Assembly: GCA_030425145.1 (NCBI GenBank)
Contig: JAUHVK010000011.1
Location: 56,832-120,831, forward strand
DNA: 64,000 nucleotides
From: Alphaproteobacteria bacterium
GTDB lineage: Bacteria > Pseudomonadota > Alphaproteobacteria > Rhodobacterales > Rhodobacteraceae
Direction of reading: 5' to 3'
Shown here: in pieces, positions 7,605 through 15,990 of the stretch
Layout of the letters: every line of letters starts with the position of its first letter
Numbering within the stretch: position 1 is the stretch's first letter
Notes under the pieces: generated by a model
What the model was told of the DNA's origin: nothing
Seen by the model: the letters and a program-made list of their open reading frames with translations, nothing else
The model's database searches: none
Translations under genes and position numbers: made by a program

Positions 7605-9735
7605 GCCCGATCAGCTTTGGTGGAGCGCGGCTGAGTTGGCGGAAGCCGACCTGCCTGATCTTCCCGGTACCAAGCGCAAGGTCAACGAAATGGCCAAGCG
7701 CGACGGCTGGGACACGGTCAAGGGCAAGGTGCGCCGCCGCAAGGGGCGCGGCGGTGGCCTTGAATACCACTGGTCGCTGTTGCCGATGCGGGCCCGGCTG
7801 AAGCTGTCTAAGCGAGCTGAAGCACCCGCGCCATCGCCGGAGAAAGTGCCTGCGTCCTCTGCCGATGCCTGGTCCGTTTATGCGCAGGTCAAGGACAACG
7901 CGAAGCAGGAGGCGCAGCGCCGGTTCAAGGCGCTCAAGGCGGTCGATGCGCTCGTCGCTGCGGGGCTGACCCGGTACGATGCCACGGACGAGGTCGCCAA
8001 GGATATCGGGGTCAGCGCCCGGACCATCTGGAACTGGCATGATTTCGTAATGGGTGTGCCGTCCGAGGACTGGTTGCCCTATCTCGTCCCGCGCCACCAG
8101 GTGGCCAAGCGCAAGCCGCGCAAGGCCCCAATGAATGACGCGTTCTTCCAGATGGTGAAGAGCGCGTTCCTGAGCCCATCGCAGCCACCACTCACGGCCT
8201 GTTACGACTGGGCATGCGACTGGGCCGCGGCGGAGGGGATCGACATCCCCCCGCTGCACACGGTGCGGCGTCGATACAAAGAGACCACGTCGAAACCGAC
8301 CGAGATTTACTGGCGCAAGGGGGCGGATGCGCTCAAGCGGTTCTACCCCCACCAGACGCGGGACAAGTCCGCCATGGTGCCGCTGGAATGCGTCCAGGGC
8401 GACTATCACAAGTTCGATGTCTTCGTGGCATGGCCCGGCGAAGAAAACCCGGTGCGTGTGCAGGCGGTGTTCTTCTCGGATGTCTATTCCGGAAAGGTGC
8501 TGACCTACCGTCTGGACATCAGCGCCAACAGCCACACGGTGCAGGTCGCCTTCGGCGATCTGGTCGAGCGCTACGGCATCCCGCAATCCTGCCTTCTGGA
8601 CAACGGGCGCGAGTTCGCGGCCAAGGCCATGACGGGCGGCACCCCGACCCGGTTCCGGTTCAAGATTACCGACGAGGACATCCCCGGCCTGCTGACCCTG
8701 ATGGGGATCAAGGTCATGTGGGCCACGCCGTATTCCGGGCAGTCCAAACCCATCGAGCGGGCGTTCCGCGATCTGTGCGACCGGATCGCCAAGCACCCGG
8801 CTTTCGAGGGCGCCTATACCGGTCACAAGGTCGATGCCAAGCCGGAGAACTATGCCAGCCGGGCCATCCCGCTGGAGGAGTTCCGCAAGGTGGTTGACCG
8901 CGAGGTGGCCAAGCACAATGCGCGGCCCGACCGCCGCAGCCCGGTTGCCATGGGCAAGTCGTTTAACGAGGTGTTCAACGCGGCATACAAGACCGCGCCG
9001 ATCCGCAAGGCGACCGAAGAGCAGCGCCGCCTTTGGTTGCTGCGCGCCGAAGGGGTGAAGGCGAACGCAAAGAACGGCGAGATCGCGCTCTACAACTCGC
9101 GCTACTGGGCCGACTGGGCGCACCGGATCGCCGGTCAGAAGGTGGTCGCGCGGTTCGATCCTGACAATCTCTATGAGGGTGTCGAGGTCTACGATCTCGA
9201 AGGCGGGTATCTGGGTTTCCTCGGCCTGATGAAGGATGGCGGGTTTGCCAGCGTCGAAGACGCGAACACTCACAATCGCAAGCGCAATGCCTACATGCGG
9301 GCCGAGCGCAAGCTGGCGAAGGCCGAGCGGGAACTCAGCGCGGCCGAGATTGCGGCACGTGCCGCCTCGGCGGATGCGCTCGGGTTCCCCGAGGACCTGC
9401 CCGAGGCCACGGTCTATGCGATGCCCAAGCCGCACAAGGCGGCACCCAAATCGCGTCGTGCGGCGCAGGACGAGCTGGATGCCGAGACTGAAGAGCGTCT
9501 GCAGGCACAGGTCACCAAGCTGTCGGACCGGCGCGCGGCGCAAACGCCCGACGAGGATGATGATCCCCGCGAGAAGTACGAACGCGCGCAGGCCTTCCTG
9601 AAGGCCAAGGCAGAAGGACATCCGCTGACCGAGGCAAACGAGGCGTGGCTCGCCGAGTACACGCAATCGAGCGAGTACGACGGTTTCCACCGGATGTTCT
9701 CGAAACTGAAATCAACAACAACAGACAGGAGTTGA
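7597..9735 (+). CDS. Mu-type transposase A (DDE integrase)
   Basis: 712 residues. The N-terminal Mu DNA-binding domain (DLPGTKRKVNEMAKRDGW) is followed by a second HTH region (about 105-150, DIGVSARTIWNWHDF) and the DDE catalytic core. The acidic triad appears as Asp269 (CVQGDYHKFD), Asp335 (LLDNGREF) and Glu387 (GQSKPIERAF). A Mu C-terminal beta domain lies around 495-545, then a basic, helical tail that would contact MuB. It cuts and joins the phage ends and drives replicative transposition. Family and triad are visible; the end sites it should bind are described at the element ends. Confidence 0.96.
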   Translation: MREPDQLWWSAAELAEADLPDLPGTKRKVNEMAKRDGWDTVKGKVRRRKGRGGGLEYHWSLLPMRARLKLSKRAEAPAPSPEKVPASSADAWSVYAQVKDNAKQEAQRRFKALKAVDALVAAGLTRYDATDEVAKDIGVSARTIWNWHDFVMGVPSEDWLPYLVPRHQVAKRKPRKAPMNDAFFQMVKSAFLSPSQPPLTACYDWACDWAAAEGIDIPPLHTVRRRYKETTSKPTEIYWRKGADALKRFYPHQTRDKSAMVPLECVQGDYHKFDVFVAWPGEENPVRVQAVFFSDVYSGKVLTYRLDISANSHTVQVAFGDLVERYGIPQSCLLDNGREFAAKAMTGGTPTRFRFKITDEDIPGLLTLMGIKVMWATPYSGQSKPIERAFRDLCDRIAKHPAFEGAYTGHKVDAKPENYASRAIPLEEFRKVVDREVAKHNARPDRRSPVAMGKSFNEVFNAAYKTAPIRKATEEQRRLWLLRAEGVKANAKNGEIALYNSRYWADWAHRIAGQKVVARFDPDNLYEGVEVYDLEGGYLGFLGLMKDGGFASVEDANTHNRKRNAYMRAERKLAKAERELSAAEIAARAASADALGFPEDLPEATVYAMPKPHKAAPKSRRAAQDELDAETEERLQAQVTKLSDRRAAQTPDEDDDPREKYERAQAFLKAKAEGHPLTEANEAWLAEYTQSSEYDGFHRMFSKLKSTTTDRS

Positions 9736-9739
9736 GCAG

Positions 9740-10510
9740 ATGGTTCCCTCAATCGCTCCCTTGAGGAACGTGGCAGCCCTTACCGCCCTGGTGGAACGGG
9801 TCAAGGAAAGGACACTGGGCCTGCCCGGCATGGCGACCTTTTACGGTCCGTCCGGCTGGGGCAAGACCAGCGCGGTCACCTTTGCCGCAAACGAGTACCA
9901 GGCCTATTGCGTCGAGGTGAAAAGCTGCTGGACGGCCAGCGACTTCATGCAGGCCTGCATGACGGAGATGGGCCTGACCCCGGTCCGCCGGATCGCGCAT
10001 ATGGTCGACCAGGTCGGATCGCATCTGGCGGTGACGGACAGGCCGTTCATCGTCGATGATGCGCAGTACCTTTTGAAGCGCAACGCCATCGAGCTGGTCC
10101 GCGACATCTACGAGAGCTGTCAGACCACCGTGATCCTTGTCGGCGAGGAAAACCTGCCGCAGGACCTGACCCGCTGGGAGAACATCCACAACCGCCAGCT
10201 TGCATGGGAACCGGCGCTGGCCTGCAACGTTTCGGACGCGCGCGAGCTGGCCTCGATCTATGCCCGCTCGATCACCGTGCATGAGGATCTTCTGCAGGCC
10301 ATCGTCGAGGCCTCGGGCGGGTCGATCCGCCGGGTCGCCACCAACCTTGCCACCGCGCAGGAAGCCGCGCGCCGTGCCGGGCGCAAGGATGCCGACCGCG
10401 CCTTCTGGGGTGACCGGGCCTTCGCCACGGGCCAGCCGCCGGTGCGGCGCAAGCTGCCGGGTCAGTCGGCTTCGTCGATCGTACCGATCGAGCGGAGGGC
10501 GCGGGCATGA
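9740..10510 (+). CDS. MuB-like AAA+ ATPase, transposition target activator
   Basis: 256 residues from ATG 9740 with AGGAG upstream. Walker A is GPSGWGKT (36-43), Walker B FIVDDAQ (103-109), with a sensor-like VGEENLP later. MuB coats target DNA with ATP and delivers it to MuA, giving target immunity. It directly follows the transposase, as in Mu. It lacks the long N-terminal HTH extension of Mu B, as do shorter relatives in B3-like phages. Confidence 0.92.
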   Translation: MVPSIAPLRNVAALTALVERVKERTLGLPGMATFYGPSGWGKTSAVTFAANEYQAYCVEVKSCWTASDFMQACMTEMGLTPVRRIAHMVDQVGSHLAVTDRPFIVDDAQYLLKRNAIELVRDIYESCQTTVILVGEENLPQDLTRWENIHNRQLAWEPALACNVSDARELASIYARSITVHEDLLQAIVEASGGSIRRVATNLATAQEAARRAGRKDADRAFWGDRAFATGQPPVRRKLPGQSASSIVPIERRARA

Positions 10511-11037
10511 GCGCGCGGGATCAGGCATGGGAGCAGGTCAAGGGCCTGCCCCGCTTCACGGTTGACCAGGTCGCAGACCTGACCGGGGTGAAGCGCGAAA
10601 CCGCGCGCGGCTATTGCCGGGCGTGGGAGCTGGACGGCAAGGCGCGTGTCGCCGAGCGTCCGTTCGGCAAGCCGATGGTCTACAGCCCGGCGGATGCGGT
10701 GCGCCCGATCGAAGGGTTCACCCCCACAAGCTCGCCCGAGGGCAACATGTGGACCGTGATGCGGCGTCTGCGGCAGTTCTCGCCCACCGATCTGGCGGCG
10801 CATGCCAATGCCGGCGGCGTCGAGGTGACCATCGAGCAGGCCCGCGCCTATGCCCGCGCGCTGATGTCGGCGGGCTACCTCAAGGTTCGGGTGACAGCGC
10901 AACCGGGTGTGCGTGAGGCGGTCTACCAGCTGATCGGCAACACCGGGCCCCGCGCCCCCGTGGTCAAGCGCGTGTCGGGTGTCTTCGATCCGAACGAGCG
11001 CAGCTTTGTGCCCACCAGCCCGGAGTACCGGTCATGA
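10507..11037 (+). CDS. Early protein with HTH-like N-terminus, unknown function
   Basis: 176 residues, start overlapping the MuB stop (ATGA). Residues 15-50 (FTVDQVADLTGVKRETARGYCRAWEL) look like a helix-turn-helix. A second possible winged helix lies at 80-130 (MRRLRQFSPTDLAAHANAG and ARAYARALMSAGYLKV). The duplicated HTH layout suggests a DNA-binding regulator. Nothing catalytic is seen. Confidence 0.65.
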   Translation: MSARDQAWEQVKGLPRFTVDQVADLTGVKRETARGYCRAWELDGKARVAERPFGKPMVYSPADAVRPIEGFTPTSSPEGNMWTVMRRLRQFSPTDLAAHANAGGVEVTIEQARAYARALMSAGYLKVRVTAQPGVREAVYQLIGNTGPRAPVVKRVSGVFDPNERSFVPTSPEYRS

Positions 11038-11426
11038 GCGCCCGCGACAAAGCCCTGGACGCATGGGGTGCCGAGATGCCCGACTGGGTCGCAGCCCTTG
11101 CCGATGCCTGTGACCGGTCCAGCCAGAACAAGGTGGCCCGCGCGCTGGACCGCAGTGCTGCGCTGGTGAGCACCGTGCTGGGCCGCACCTACAAAGGCGA
11201 CATGCAGGCCGTGGAGGACATCGTGCGCGGTGTCTTCATGAAGGGCACCGTGATGTGCCCGGCTTACGGCGAGCTGCCGCTGCAGGACTGCCGCAAATGG
11301 CGGGGCCGTGCCCGGACCCTTCAGAACGTCAACAGCCACTGGGTGCGGATGTACCGCGCCTGCAATTCGTGCCCGATCCACACCAAGACAGAGGATGCTC
11401 CCCATGTCCCAGAAACCACCGACTGA
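11034..11426 (+). CDS. Early HTH protein with C-terminal cysteines
   Basis: 130 residues. The middle (SSQNKVARALDRSAALVSTVLGR) resembles an HTH recognition segment. Downstream cysteines (VMCPAYGELPLQDCRKW and RACNSCPIH) could bind a metal. It begins MSARDKALDAWG, similar to the start of the previous protein, and is coupled by ATGA overlap. Small HTH/zinc proteins of this kind sit after MuB in related phages; function unknown. Confidence 0.65.
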   Translation: MSARDKALDAWGAEMPDWVAALADACDRSSQNKVARALDRSAALVSTVLGRTYKGDMQAVEDIVRGVFMKGTVMCPAYGELPLQDCRKWRGRARTLQNVNSHWVRMYRACNSCPIHTKTEDAPHVPETTD

Positions 11427-11670
11427 ACCGACGCCGGGTGACGATCCCAAGAGCATGATCGTCCACGCCCGCGCCGAAGGCCGTGCCCATGCCACAGAGG
11501 CCGACGGCAAGCCGCTGGCGATCGTTGCGATCTGCCAGGCGTATTTCCGGATGGTCGCGCAGATGGCCATCCAGACCGGCAATCCGGACGAGGCGCTTGA
11601 CCAGCTGCTCGACATCCATCGCGCCTCGGCCCGGCTTGAGCTGCAGTCGCTTCGGGAGGCCGGGCTATGA
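11404..11670 (+). CDS. Small helical early protein, unknown
   Basis: 88 residues from ATG 11404, overlapping the previous gene by 23 bases. Pro-rich start, then helices (ATEADGKPLAIVAICQAYFRM and DEALDQLLDIHRASARLEL). No recognised family. It belongs to the chain of overlapping early genes. Confidence 0.6.
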   Translation: MSQKPPTEPTPGDDPKSMIVHARAEGRAHATEADGKPLAIVAICQAYFRMVAQMAIQTGNPDEALDQLLDIHRASARLELQSLREAGL

Positions 11671-11897
11671 GACTTGAAGCCTCAGACATCCAGTTCAACG
11701 ACATTCTCAGGGCAGCCTATGTGCGGCGCGTGTGTCCAGGCTTTGCAGAGGCATATCGGCAAGCTGCCCGTGTGGCCAAAGAACGGGGCATTCCTGTGCC
11801 TTCGATCCAAGGTGCGCGGCGGCAGTATCTGGCGTCCAGCACACACGCTGATGTGGCCGTCCGCGCTGGACGTGCGCAGCGGGAGACTGGGCTATGA
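11667..11897 (+). CDS. Small early protein, unknown
   Basis: 76 residues, ATGA overlap with both neighbours. Basic and helical (AYVRRVCPGFAEAYRQAARVAKERG). No family recognised. Confidence 0.55.
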   Translation: MRLEASDIQFNDILRAAYVRRVCPGFAEAYRQAARVAKERGIPVPSIQGARRQYLASSTHADVAVRAGRAQRETGL

Positions 11898-12130
11898 ACG
11901 ATCTCCGTACCCGCGTCTGCGATCTGGCTCAGAAGCGTGTGCCGCCGCGCCAGATCGCTTCGATCCTCAACGTGAACGTGGACAAGGTCTATTCGACGAT
12001 CCGCGTCTTGCGAACTGCGGGCGTTGACATCCCCAGCTTCAATCCGCCGCCGCGCCCGATCAGCCCCAACGAGCTGGCCCGCGACCTGATCGAGGCCGCA
12101 CTTCTGCGGAAGGTGTCGAGCGATGGTTAA
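11894..12130 (+). CDS. Small HTH protein
   Basis: 78 residues. Residues 8-45 (CDLAQKRVPPRQIASILNV followed by VDKVYSTIRVLRTAG) form a convincing helix-turn-helix of the resolvase/sigma-like type, followed by a Pro-rich linker and a C-terminal helix. Probably an early DNA-binding regulator. Overlaps its neighbours. Confidence 0.65.
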   Translation: MNDLRTRVCDLAQKRVPPRQIASILNVNVDKVYSTIRVLRTAGVDIPSFNPPPRPISPNELARDLIEAALLRKVSSDG

Positions 12131-12356
12131 GCCATGGACCAAGGCCGAGATGTACCGGCTCGCCCGGTCGGGTGCCGTCAAATGCGATGTCGGCGGCATC
12201 CGGGGCGCGACCCTTGTCAGCACCGAAGAGCAGCTTGCCATGGCGGCGGTCCTGCTGACCTCGGGGGCTTTGCCCACACCAGACCAACTGAACCGGATGA
12301 TCGCGGCGGAAGAAGCCGGGGCCGTCACTGAAACCACGAAAGCGGAGGACGCTTGA
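12123..12356 (+). CDS. Small early protein, unknown
   Basis: 77 residues. MVKPWTKAEMYRLARSGAVKCDVGG start, then a helical segment (STEEQLAMAAVLLTSG). No family recognised. The stop is immediately followed by the next ATG. Confidence 0.55.
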   Translation: MVKPWTKAEMYRLARSGAVKCDVGGIRGATLVSTEEQLAMAAVLLTSGALPTPDQLNRMIAAEEAGAVTETTKAEDA

Positions 12357-12488
12357 ATGAGCTGCTGTCGAAACACCGAGACCCAAGGCACCTATGACGG
12401 TCAGTCCGGCCCGGTGACCTATTGCAAGAAATGCGGTCGTGCCGGGAAGGCGGTCACCGCAAATGTCGGAGGCGCTGATCATGTCTGA
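12357..12488 (+). CDS. 43-residue cysteine-rich (zinc-ribbon-like) microprotein
   Basis: Frame from ATG 12357, directly after the preceding stop, to TGA 12486-12488. It contains a CC pair near the N-terminus (MSCCRN) and CKKC near the middle (TYCKKCGRAG), fit for one zinc site. The start of the next gene lies inside its end (12481). Overlap and spacing support translation. Confidence 0.5.
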   Translation: MSCCRNTETQGTYDGQSGPVTYCKKCGRAGKAVTANVGGADHV

Positions 12489-12786
12489 TCAATCAACGCC
12501 CCCTGTTGGTGTCCTGTTCGCAACCATCGCCTGCTGGGCTGTCGAGCAGGGCATGCCGTCCCGGAGTTTTTGGGAAGGCGAAACAGACGAGTGGAACGTC
12601 ACGATCAACGCCACGCAGGAGATGCGCGACGGGATTTCGCCCATGCACATCCACCTCCAGCACAAGACCTATATGGCCTTCGCGGTGTTGAACGCGCGCG
12701 GCGGCGCAATCACCGGCCCGTCCGAGGACGAGGTGATCGCCCATTTCAACGGGCTGTTGAAAGAGCCGGTGGAGGCCGTCGCATGA
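12481..12786 (+). CDS. Small early protein, unknown
   Basis: 101 residues from ATG 12481. It contains SRSFWEGETDEWNVTINAT and MHIHLQHKTYMAFAVLNARGG, a beta-rich small domain. Coupled to the next gene by ATGA overlap. No family recognised. Confidence 0.6.
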   Translation: MSDQSTPPVGVLFATIACWAVEQGMPSRSFWEGETDEWNVTINATQEMRDGISPMHIHLQHKTYMAFAVLNARGGAITGPSEDEVIAHFNGLLKEPVEAVA

Positions 12787-13262
12787 GCGCCTTTGCCATC
12801 GACGATCTGGTCCCGCATCTCATGGCTTCAACCCGCTCGTCGCGGGATGTGCCCGAGGGCCATGTGCCGCTGATCCTGATCCCCCTGCCGAATGGCGGCT
12901 GGGTGATCGCCGAGAAATCCCGCCCCGGTGAGCTGAACGATCCGGTCGGGGCCTATTCCAACACCGAACAGATGATGGACGGGCTGGCCCGGCTTGTGTT
13001 GCCGCCACCCGCCGAAGAGGAGGCTGACATGCCCAATGACTACAATTTCGACACCGACGTGCTGCGCGGCCAGATGGCCTCCAAGCTTGCCGGTAATACC
13101 GAGCAGTTCGTGTTCGTCCTGACGGATGCCTTGATCGACCTCGATGTCGATGAAGCCATCGAGCTGGGCCAGCTTGGCGACACTGCCGAGAACTATCCGA
13201 CCGAAGTGGTGACCGCGCTCCGCAGGATCGCCGACGCGATCGAGGACGGGAAAATCACATGA
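12783..13262 (+). CDS. Early protein, unknown, with strong internal start
   Basis: 159 residues from ATG 12783. The first 80 residues (FAIDDLVPHLM, HVPLILIPLPNGGW) and the rest (acidic helices VLTDALIDLDVDEAIELG) look like separate units. An internal ATG at 13029 stands behind GAGGAGG, a better ribosome-binding site than the first start, so a second 77-residue product beginning MPNDYNFDTD is likely. No family recognised. Confidence 0.6.
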   Translation: MSAFAIDDLVPHLMASTRSSRDVPEGHVPLILIPLPNGGWVIAEKSRPGELNDPVGAYSNTEQMMDGLARLVLPPPAEEEADMPNDYNFDTDVLRGQMASKLAGNTEQFVFVLTDALIDLDVDEAIELGQLGDTAENYPTEVVTALRRIADAIEDGKIT

Positions 13263-13453
13263 GCAAGAAGCCTGTCGACATAGAGGCCGTAATTCACCGC
13301 GAAACTGAAAAGGCGGTGCTGGTGTCCGACACCGGCGATCCCAAGGACGCACAGTGGCTTCCCCTATCACAAATCGAAATCGAGTTCGGCAAGAGTGACG
13401 TGGTCACGATCACCTTGCCGGAAGAACTGGCCATCGAAAAAGGCCTCGTCTGA
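13259..13453 (+). CDS. Small early protein, unknown
   Basis: 64 residues, coupled by ATGA. Contains KAVLVSDTGDPKDAQWLPLSQIE, typical of a small phage beta-barrel domain. Its length and arrangement are common between MuB and DUF3164 genes in Mu-like phages. No function assigned. Confidence 0.6.
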   Translation: MSKKPVDIEAVIHRETEKAVLVSDTGDPKDAQWLPLSQIEIEFGKSDVVTITLPEELAIEKGLV

Positions 13454-13466
13454 AGGACATCGAGCA

Positions 13467-14129
13467 ATGACACACCAACCGACTGACTTCACCCCGGTGC
13501 CGATCCCGAGCGGGCGCAAGGAGATCGACGGGACCGAATACATCCAGGACGCCAAGGGCGGCTGGGTGCCGGTCTCTGTCGTCAAACCGCAGGACCTGCT
13601 CATGGACGAAGTGGTCCGCAAGGTCATGGGCTTTGCCGTCGCACTCAGCAACCAGATCGAGCGGTTCAAGGGCCACACGGTCACTGACCTGGGCGAGTTC
13701 GAGGCGCTGCTGGAGCAGGAGTACAATTCCAGCATCGGCGGGGCCAAGGGCAACAAGACCTTCATGAGCCATGACGGCAAGATGATGGTGAAGGTTCAGG
13801 TTCAGGACCGGATCGACTTCGGCCCCGAGCTGCAGGTCGCCAAAGGCCTGATCGACGAATGCCTGAACGAATGGGCAGCGGATGCCCGGCCCGAGATCAA
13901 GGCCATCGTCACCCGCGCGTTCAACACCGACAAGGAAGGCCAGATCAACCGATCCGAGATCTTCATGCTCCTGCGGCTGGAGATCGACGATCAGCGCTGG
14001 CGCGGCGCGATGGCCGCGATCCGCGATGCCATGCGCGTGGTCGGGTCAAAGACCTACATCCGCTTCTACACCCGCCCCTCGGCCGACGCCGGCTGGGAGG
14101 CCGTGACCATCGATCTGGCGAAGGCGTAA
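13467..14129 (+). CDS. DUF3164 family protein of Mu-like phages
   Basis: 220 residues from ATG 13467. The opening (EYIQDAKGGWVPVSVVKPQDLLMDEVVRKV) and the core (NKTFMSHDGKMMVKVQVQDRIDFG) match the DUF3164 family found in the early region of Mu-like phages. The C-terminus (RSEIFMLLRLEIDDQRW, YIRFYTRP) is also typical. The biochemical role is unknown; neighbours suggest DNA metabolism early in infection. Confidence 0.8.
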   Translation: MTHQPTDFTPVPIPSGRKEIDGTEYIQDAKGGWVPVSVVKPQDLLMDEVVRKVMGFAVALSNQIERFKGHTVTDLGEFEALLEQEYNSSIGGAKGNKTFMSHDGKMMVKVQVQDRIDFGPELQVAKGLIDECLNEWAADARPEIKAIVTRAFNTDKEGQINRSEIFMLLRLEIDDQRWRGAMAAIRDAMRVVGSKTYIRFYTRPSADAGWEAVTIDLAKA

Positions 14130-14137
14130 GCGGGATG

Positions 14138-14434
14138 TCAGTCCGTCTTGTCGATTTTCGCCATCGCCTGTCTGATTGTCAGGTCCTGCCCGAGATTGTC
14201 GGTGCAGTAGTCGATCAGCTTGAACACCTTGTCGAGCCGCTGGTCGGAAGGCTGATCTGCCGTGAAAGCCGCGAGTGCTGCGTCGTAGTAAAGCGCGACG
14301 TTCTCTGCGAACAATTCGCGCTCGTCGAGATAGAAACCGATGATGAGGCAGTGCTGATCAAGCAAGTCCTTGGCGGAGGCCGTCGCCGTCGATGCGAGGA
14401 CGGCCAGACTGGCGAATGTGATGGAACGGATCAT
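14138..14434 (-). CDS. Small secreted protein on the opposite strand (candidate moron)
   Basis: 98 residues from ATG 14434, GGAG 8 bases upstream. A signal peptide (MIRSITFASLAVLASTATASA) precedes a mature domain with two cysteines (QHCLIIGF and IDYCTDNLG) likely to form a disulfide. An inverted repeat AGCGATA-N6-TATCGCT (14449-14468) lies in its promoter region. It is convergent with the DUF3164 gene and isolated on the minus strand, so it is probably expressed in the lysogen. Function unknown. Confidence 0.65.
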   Translation of the reverse strand: MIRSITFASLAVLASTATASAKDLLDQHCLIIGFYLDERELFAENVALYYDAALAAFTADQPSDQRLDKVFKLIDYCTDNLGQDLTIRQAMAKIDKTD

Positions 14435-14646
14435 GGCAACAACTCCGAAGCGATAACCATCTATCGCTACCACGAATTGACTTCAGAAGCGAACCGTCTC
14501 ATGTTGATGTCGTTCAGCGTCGCCTTGAACAGCGACCGAACCCAGATACCGACGGCGGTTACGCCCCGATATGGCGTCTCCACAGAGACGATCCTTCTCC
14601 GGGTGCCCCGCGTGCATGTCCAGGGCTCCGGCCTAAAGACGTGGGG

Positions 14647-14714
14647 GGATCGTCCGTCGGCGGTCTGTTCAACACCCGGGGGCTGTGTGCCCCCCGTAAC
14701 CGACGGAGCGATCC
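14647..14714 (+). promoter_or_regulatory. Stem that sequesters the antirepressor ribosome-binding site (C4-RNA-like)
   Basis: GGATCGTCCGTCGG (14647-14660) pairs with the complementary arm at 14700-14714: 14 base pairs with one bulged G (14708). The 3' arm contains the GGAG Shine-Dalgarno and ends at the base before the ATG at 14715. Inside is a second hairpin GGGGGC-TGTGT-GCCCCC (14678-14694). In phages P1/P7 the antirepressor gene is controlled by the C4 antisense RNA encoded just upstream, which masks a ribosome-binding site. This element has the right place and logic, but I cannot confirm membership of that RNA family. Confidence 0.65.
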
Positions 14715-15320
14715 ATGACCAATCAGGAACTGACATTGTTCACCATCGCGGGCAAACGATGCCCGATCTACACCTTGCCCAACCGCGAGCCATTCATGTT
14801 GGCGAGCGATCTGGCAAACGTGTACGGCACCAAGACCAGTGCGCTCAACCAAGCTGTAAAGCGGCATCCGGACAGGTTTCCCGACCGCTACATGTTTTCA
14901 CTTTCCGACGCCGAAACGCGCTTGTTGAAATCACAATCTGTGACTTCAAACCGTGCAAACCGGGCAAATCCAGTTGCCTTCACACACGCCGGGGCGAACA
15001 TGCTTTCCGGTGTCTTGACGGGGAAGGTCGCGGGCGAACTGGCAGTCGCAATCAACGACGCCTTCACCGAGATGGAGCGTCGCGCCTTTGCGGACGTGAA
15101 GTTCATGCTCGAAAAGCTGCGACAGGATGCGACCTGCAACAAACCCATCTACATGCGGGTGATGCGGGCGGCGCAGGAAGACTGGACCTTCGAGCAGTTG
15201 TTCCAGTCCACCAACTACACGCGCAAGCGACTGGAAGCCGCCGTGAAGGAGCTGGTGGGCATGGGCATCCTGTCCGAGCCTCTGGCGGGCATGCAGCGGG
15301 ACCTGTTCGCCCATGTGTAA
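14715..15320 (+). CDS. ORF6N-domain phage antirepressor-like protein
   Basis: 201 residues. The N-terminal ORF6N domain is recognisable (FMLASDLANVYGTKTSALNQAVKRHPDRFPDRYMF, then TSNRANRANPVAFTHAGANML). The C-terminal domain (YMRVMRAAQEDWTFEQLFQSTNYTRKRLEAAVKELVGMGIL) looks like a winged helix. ORF6N proteins are usually antirepressors or phage regulators. Its start is hidden in a strong stem (14647-14714), suggesting tight translational control. Confidence 0.8.
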   Translation: MTNQELTLFTIAGKRCPIYTLPNREPFMLASDLANVYGTKTSALNQAVKRHPDRFPDRYMFSLSDAETRLLKSQSVTSNRANRANPVAFTHAGANMLSGVLTGKVAGELAVAINDAFTEMERRAFADVKFMLEKLRQDATCNKPIYMRVMRAAQEDWTFEQLFQSTNYTRKRLEAAVKELVGMGILSEPLAGMQRDLFAHV

Positions 15321-15501
15321 CGCCTGCGAAGACCCGCGCGACGCGGTGGCTGACGTGTCGCGGGCGCTTGGCGGTCTCGCCATACTCGTTTCCGAGGCGC
15401 GGGACGCGAACCACGTGGACATTGCGCCTCTGCTTTGCATGTTGGCGGACCGGCTGGAACCGGCAGCCATGGCGTTGCAGCACTACCAGCCCAAGCCGTG
15501 A
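15313..15501 (+). CDS. Small early protein, unknown
   Basis: 62 residues, overlapping the antirepressor end by 8 bases. MCNACEDPRD start with two cysteines, then a single helical domain (DVSRALGGLAILVSEARDA, LLCMLADRLEPAAMAL). No family recognised. Confidence 0.55.
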   Translation: MCNACEDPRDAVADVSRALGGLAILVSEARDANHVDIAPLLCMLADRLEPAAMALQHYQPKP

Positions 15502-15534
15502 CCTCCTGCGGCCCCTGATCGCGGGGGCCGCAAC

Positions 15535-15990
15535 ATGACCCGCGCGCTCCAGAAGAAGATCCACGTCGCCTGCCGCCAGCTTGGGCTGGATGCCGATGCC
15601 CGCCGCGACCTGCAACTGGCCGCGACGGGCAAGGCGTCGATGCGCGACATGACCGAGGCCGATCTGACGCTTGTGGTGGACCGGTTGAAGGCAATCGGCT
15701 TTGTGGATCAGAAACCGGCCAAATCGAAACACAAGCCCGCGCCCCGTGCCGACCTGCGGCTCTGCCATGTGCTTTGGAAGAAGCTGGGCGAGGCAGGCGC
15801 GCTGGAGCGCCCCGGCCGCGCCGGTTTGAACGCCTTCGTGCGCAGCCGCTTCGAGGACACCTGGTCGAGCGTGCCCGCCGACATCGACATGCTGCGCGAT
15901 CACACCCAGATCGACGCGGTGGTCAACGCGCTCGTCCAGTGGGGCAAGCGCGCCAAGATCGAGTTCGACTGGAAGAGGATCGGGAAGTGA
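15535..15990 (+). CDS. gemA: GemA / Mu gp16 family protein
   Basis: 151 residues. It has the N-terminal GemA pattern (KIHVACRQLGLDADARRDLQLAATGKASMRDMTEADL), a linker of Lys/Pro/Ala, and the C-terminal VLWKKLGEAGAL...GLNAFVRSRF domain. Mu GemA modulates host gene expression and DNA supercoiling. Position before the Mor-like activator is as in Mu (gp16 then mor). The stop overlaps the GTG start of the next gene. Confidence 0.88.
   Translation: MTRALQKKIHVACRQLGLDADARRDLQLAATGKASMRDMTEADLTLVVDRLKAIGFVDQKPAKSKHKPAPRADLRLCHVLWKKLGEAGALERPGRAGLNAFVRSRFEDTWSSVPADIDMLRDHTQIDAVVNALVQWGKRAKIEFDWKRIGK

Noticed and set aside
7387..9690. 767-codon frame opposite the transposase
   Set aside because: Arg/Leu/Gly/His-rich shadow of a GC-rich gene; the transposase with its DDE triad occupies the other strand.
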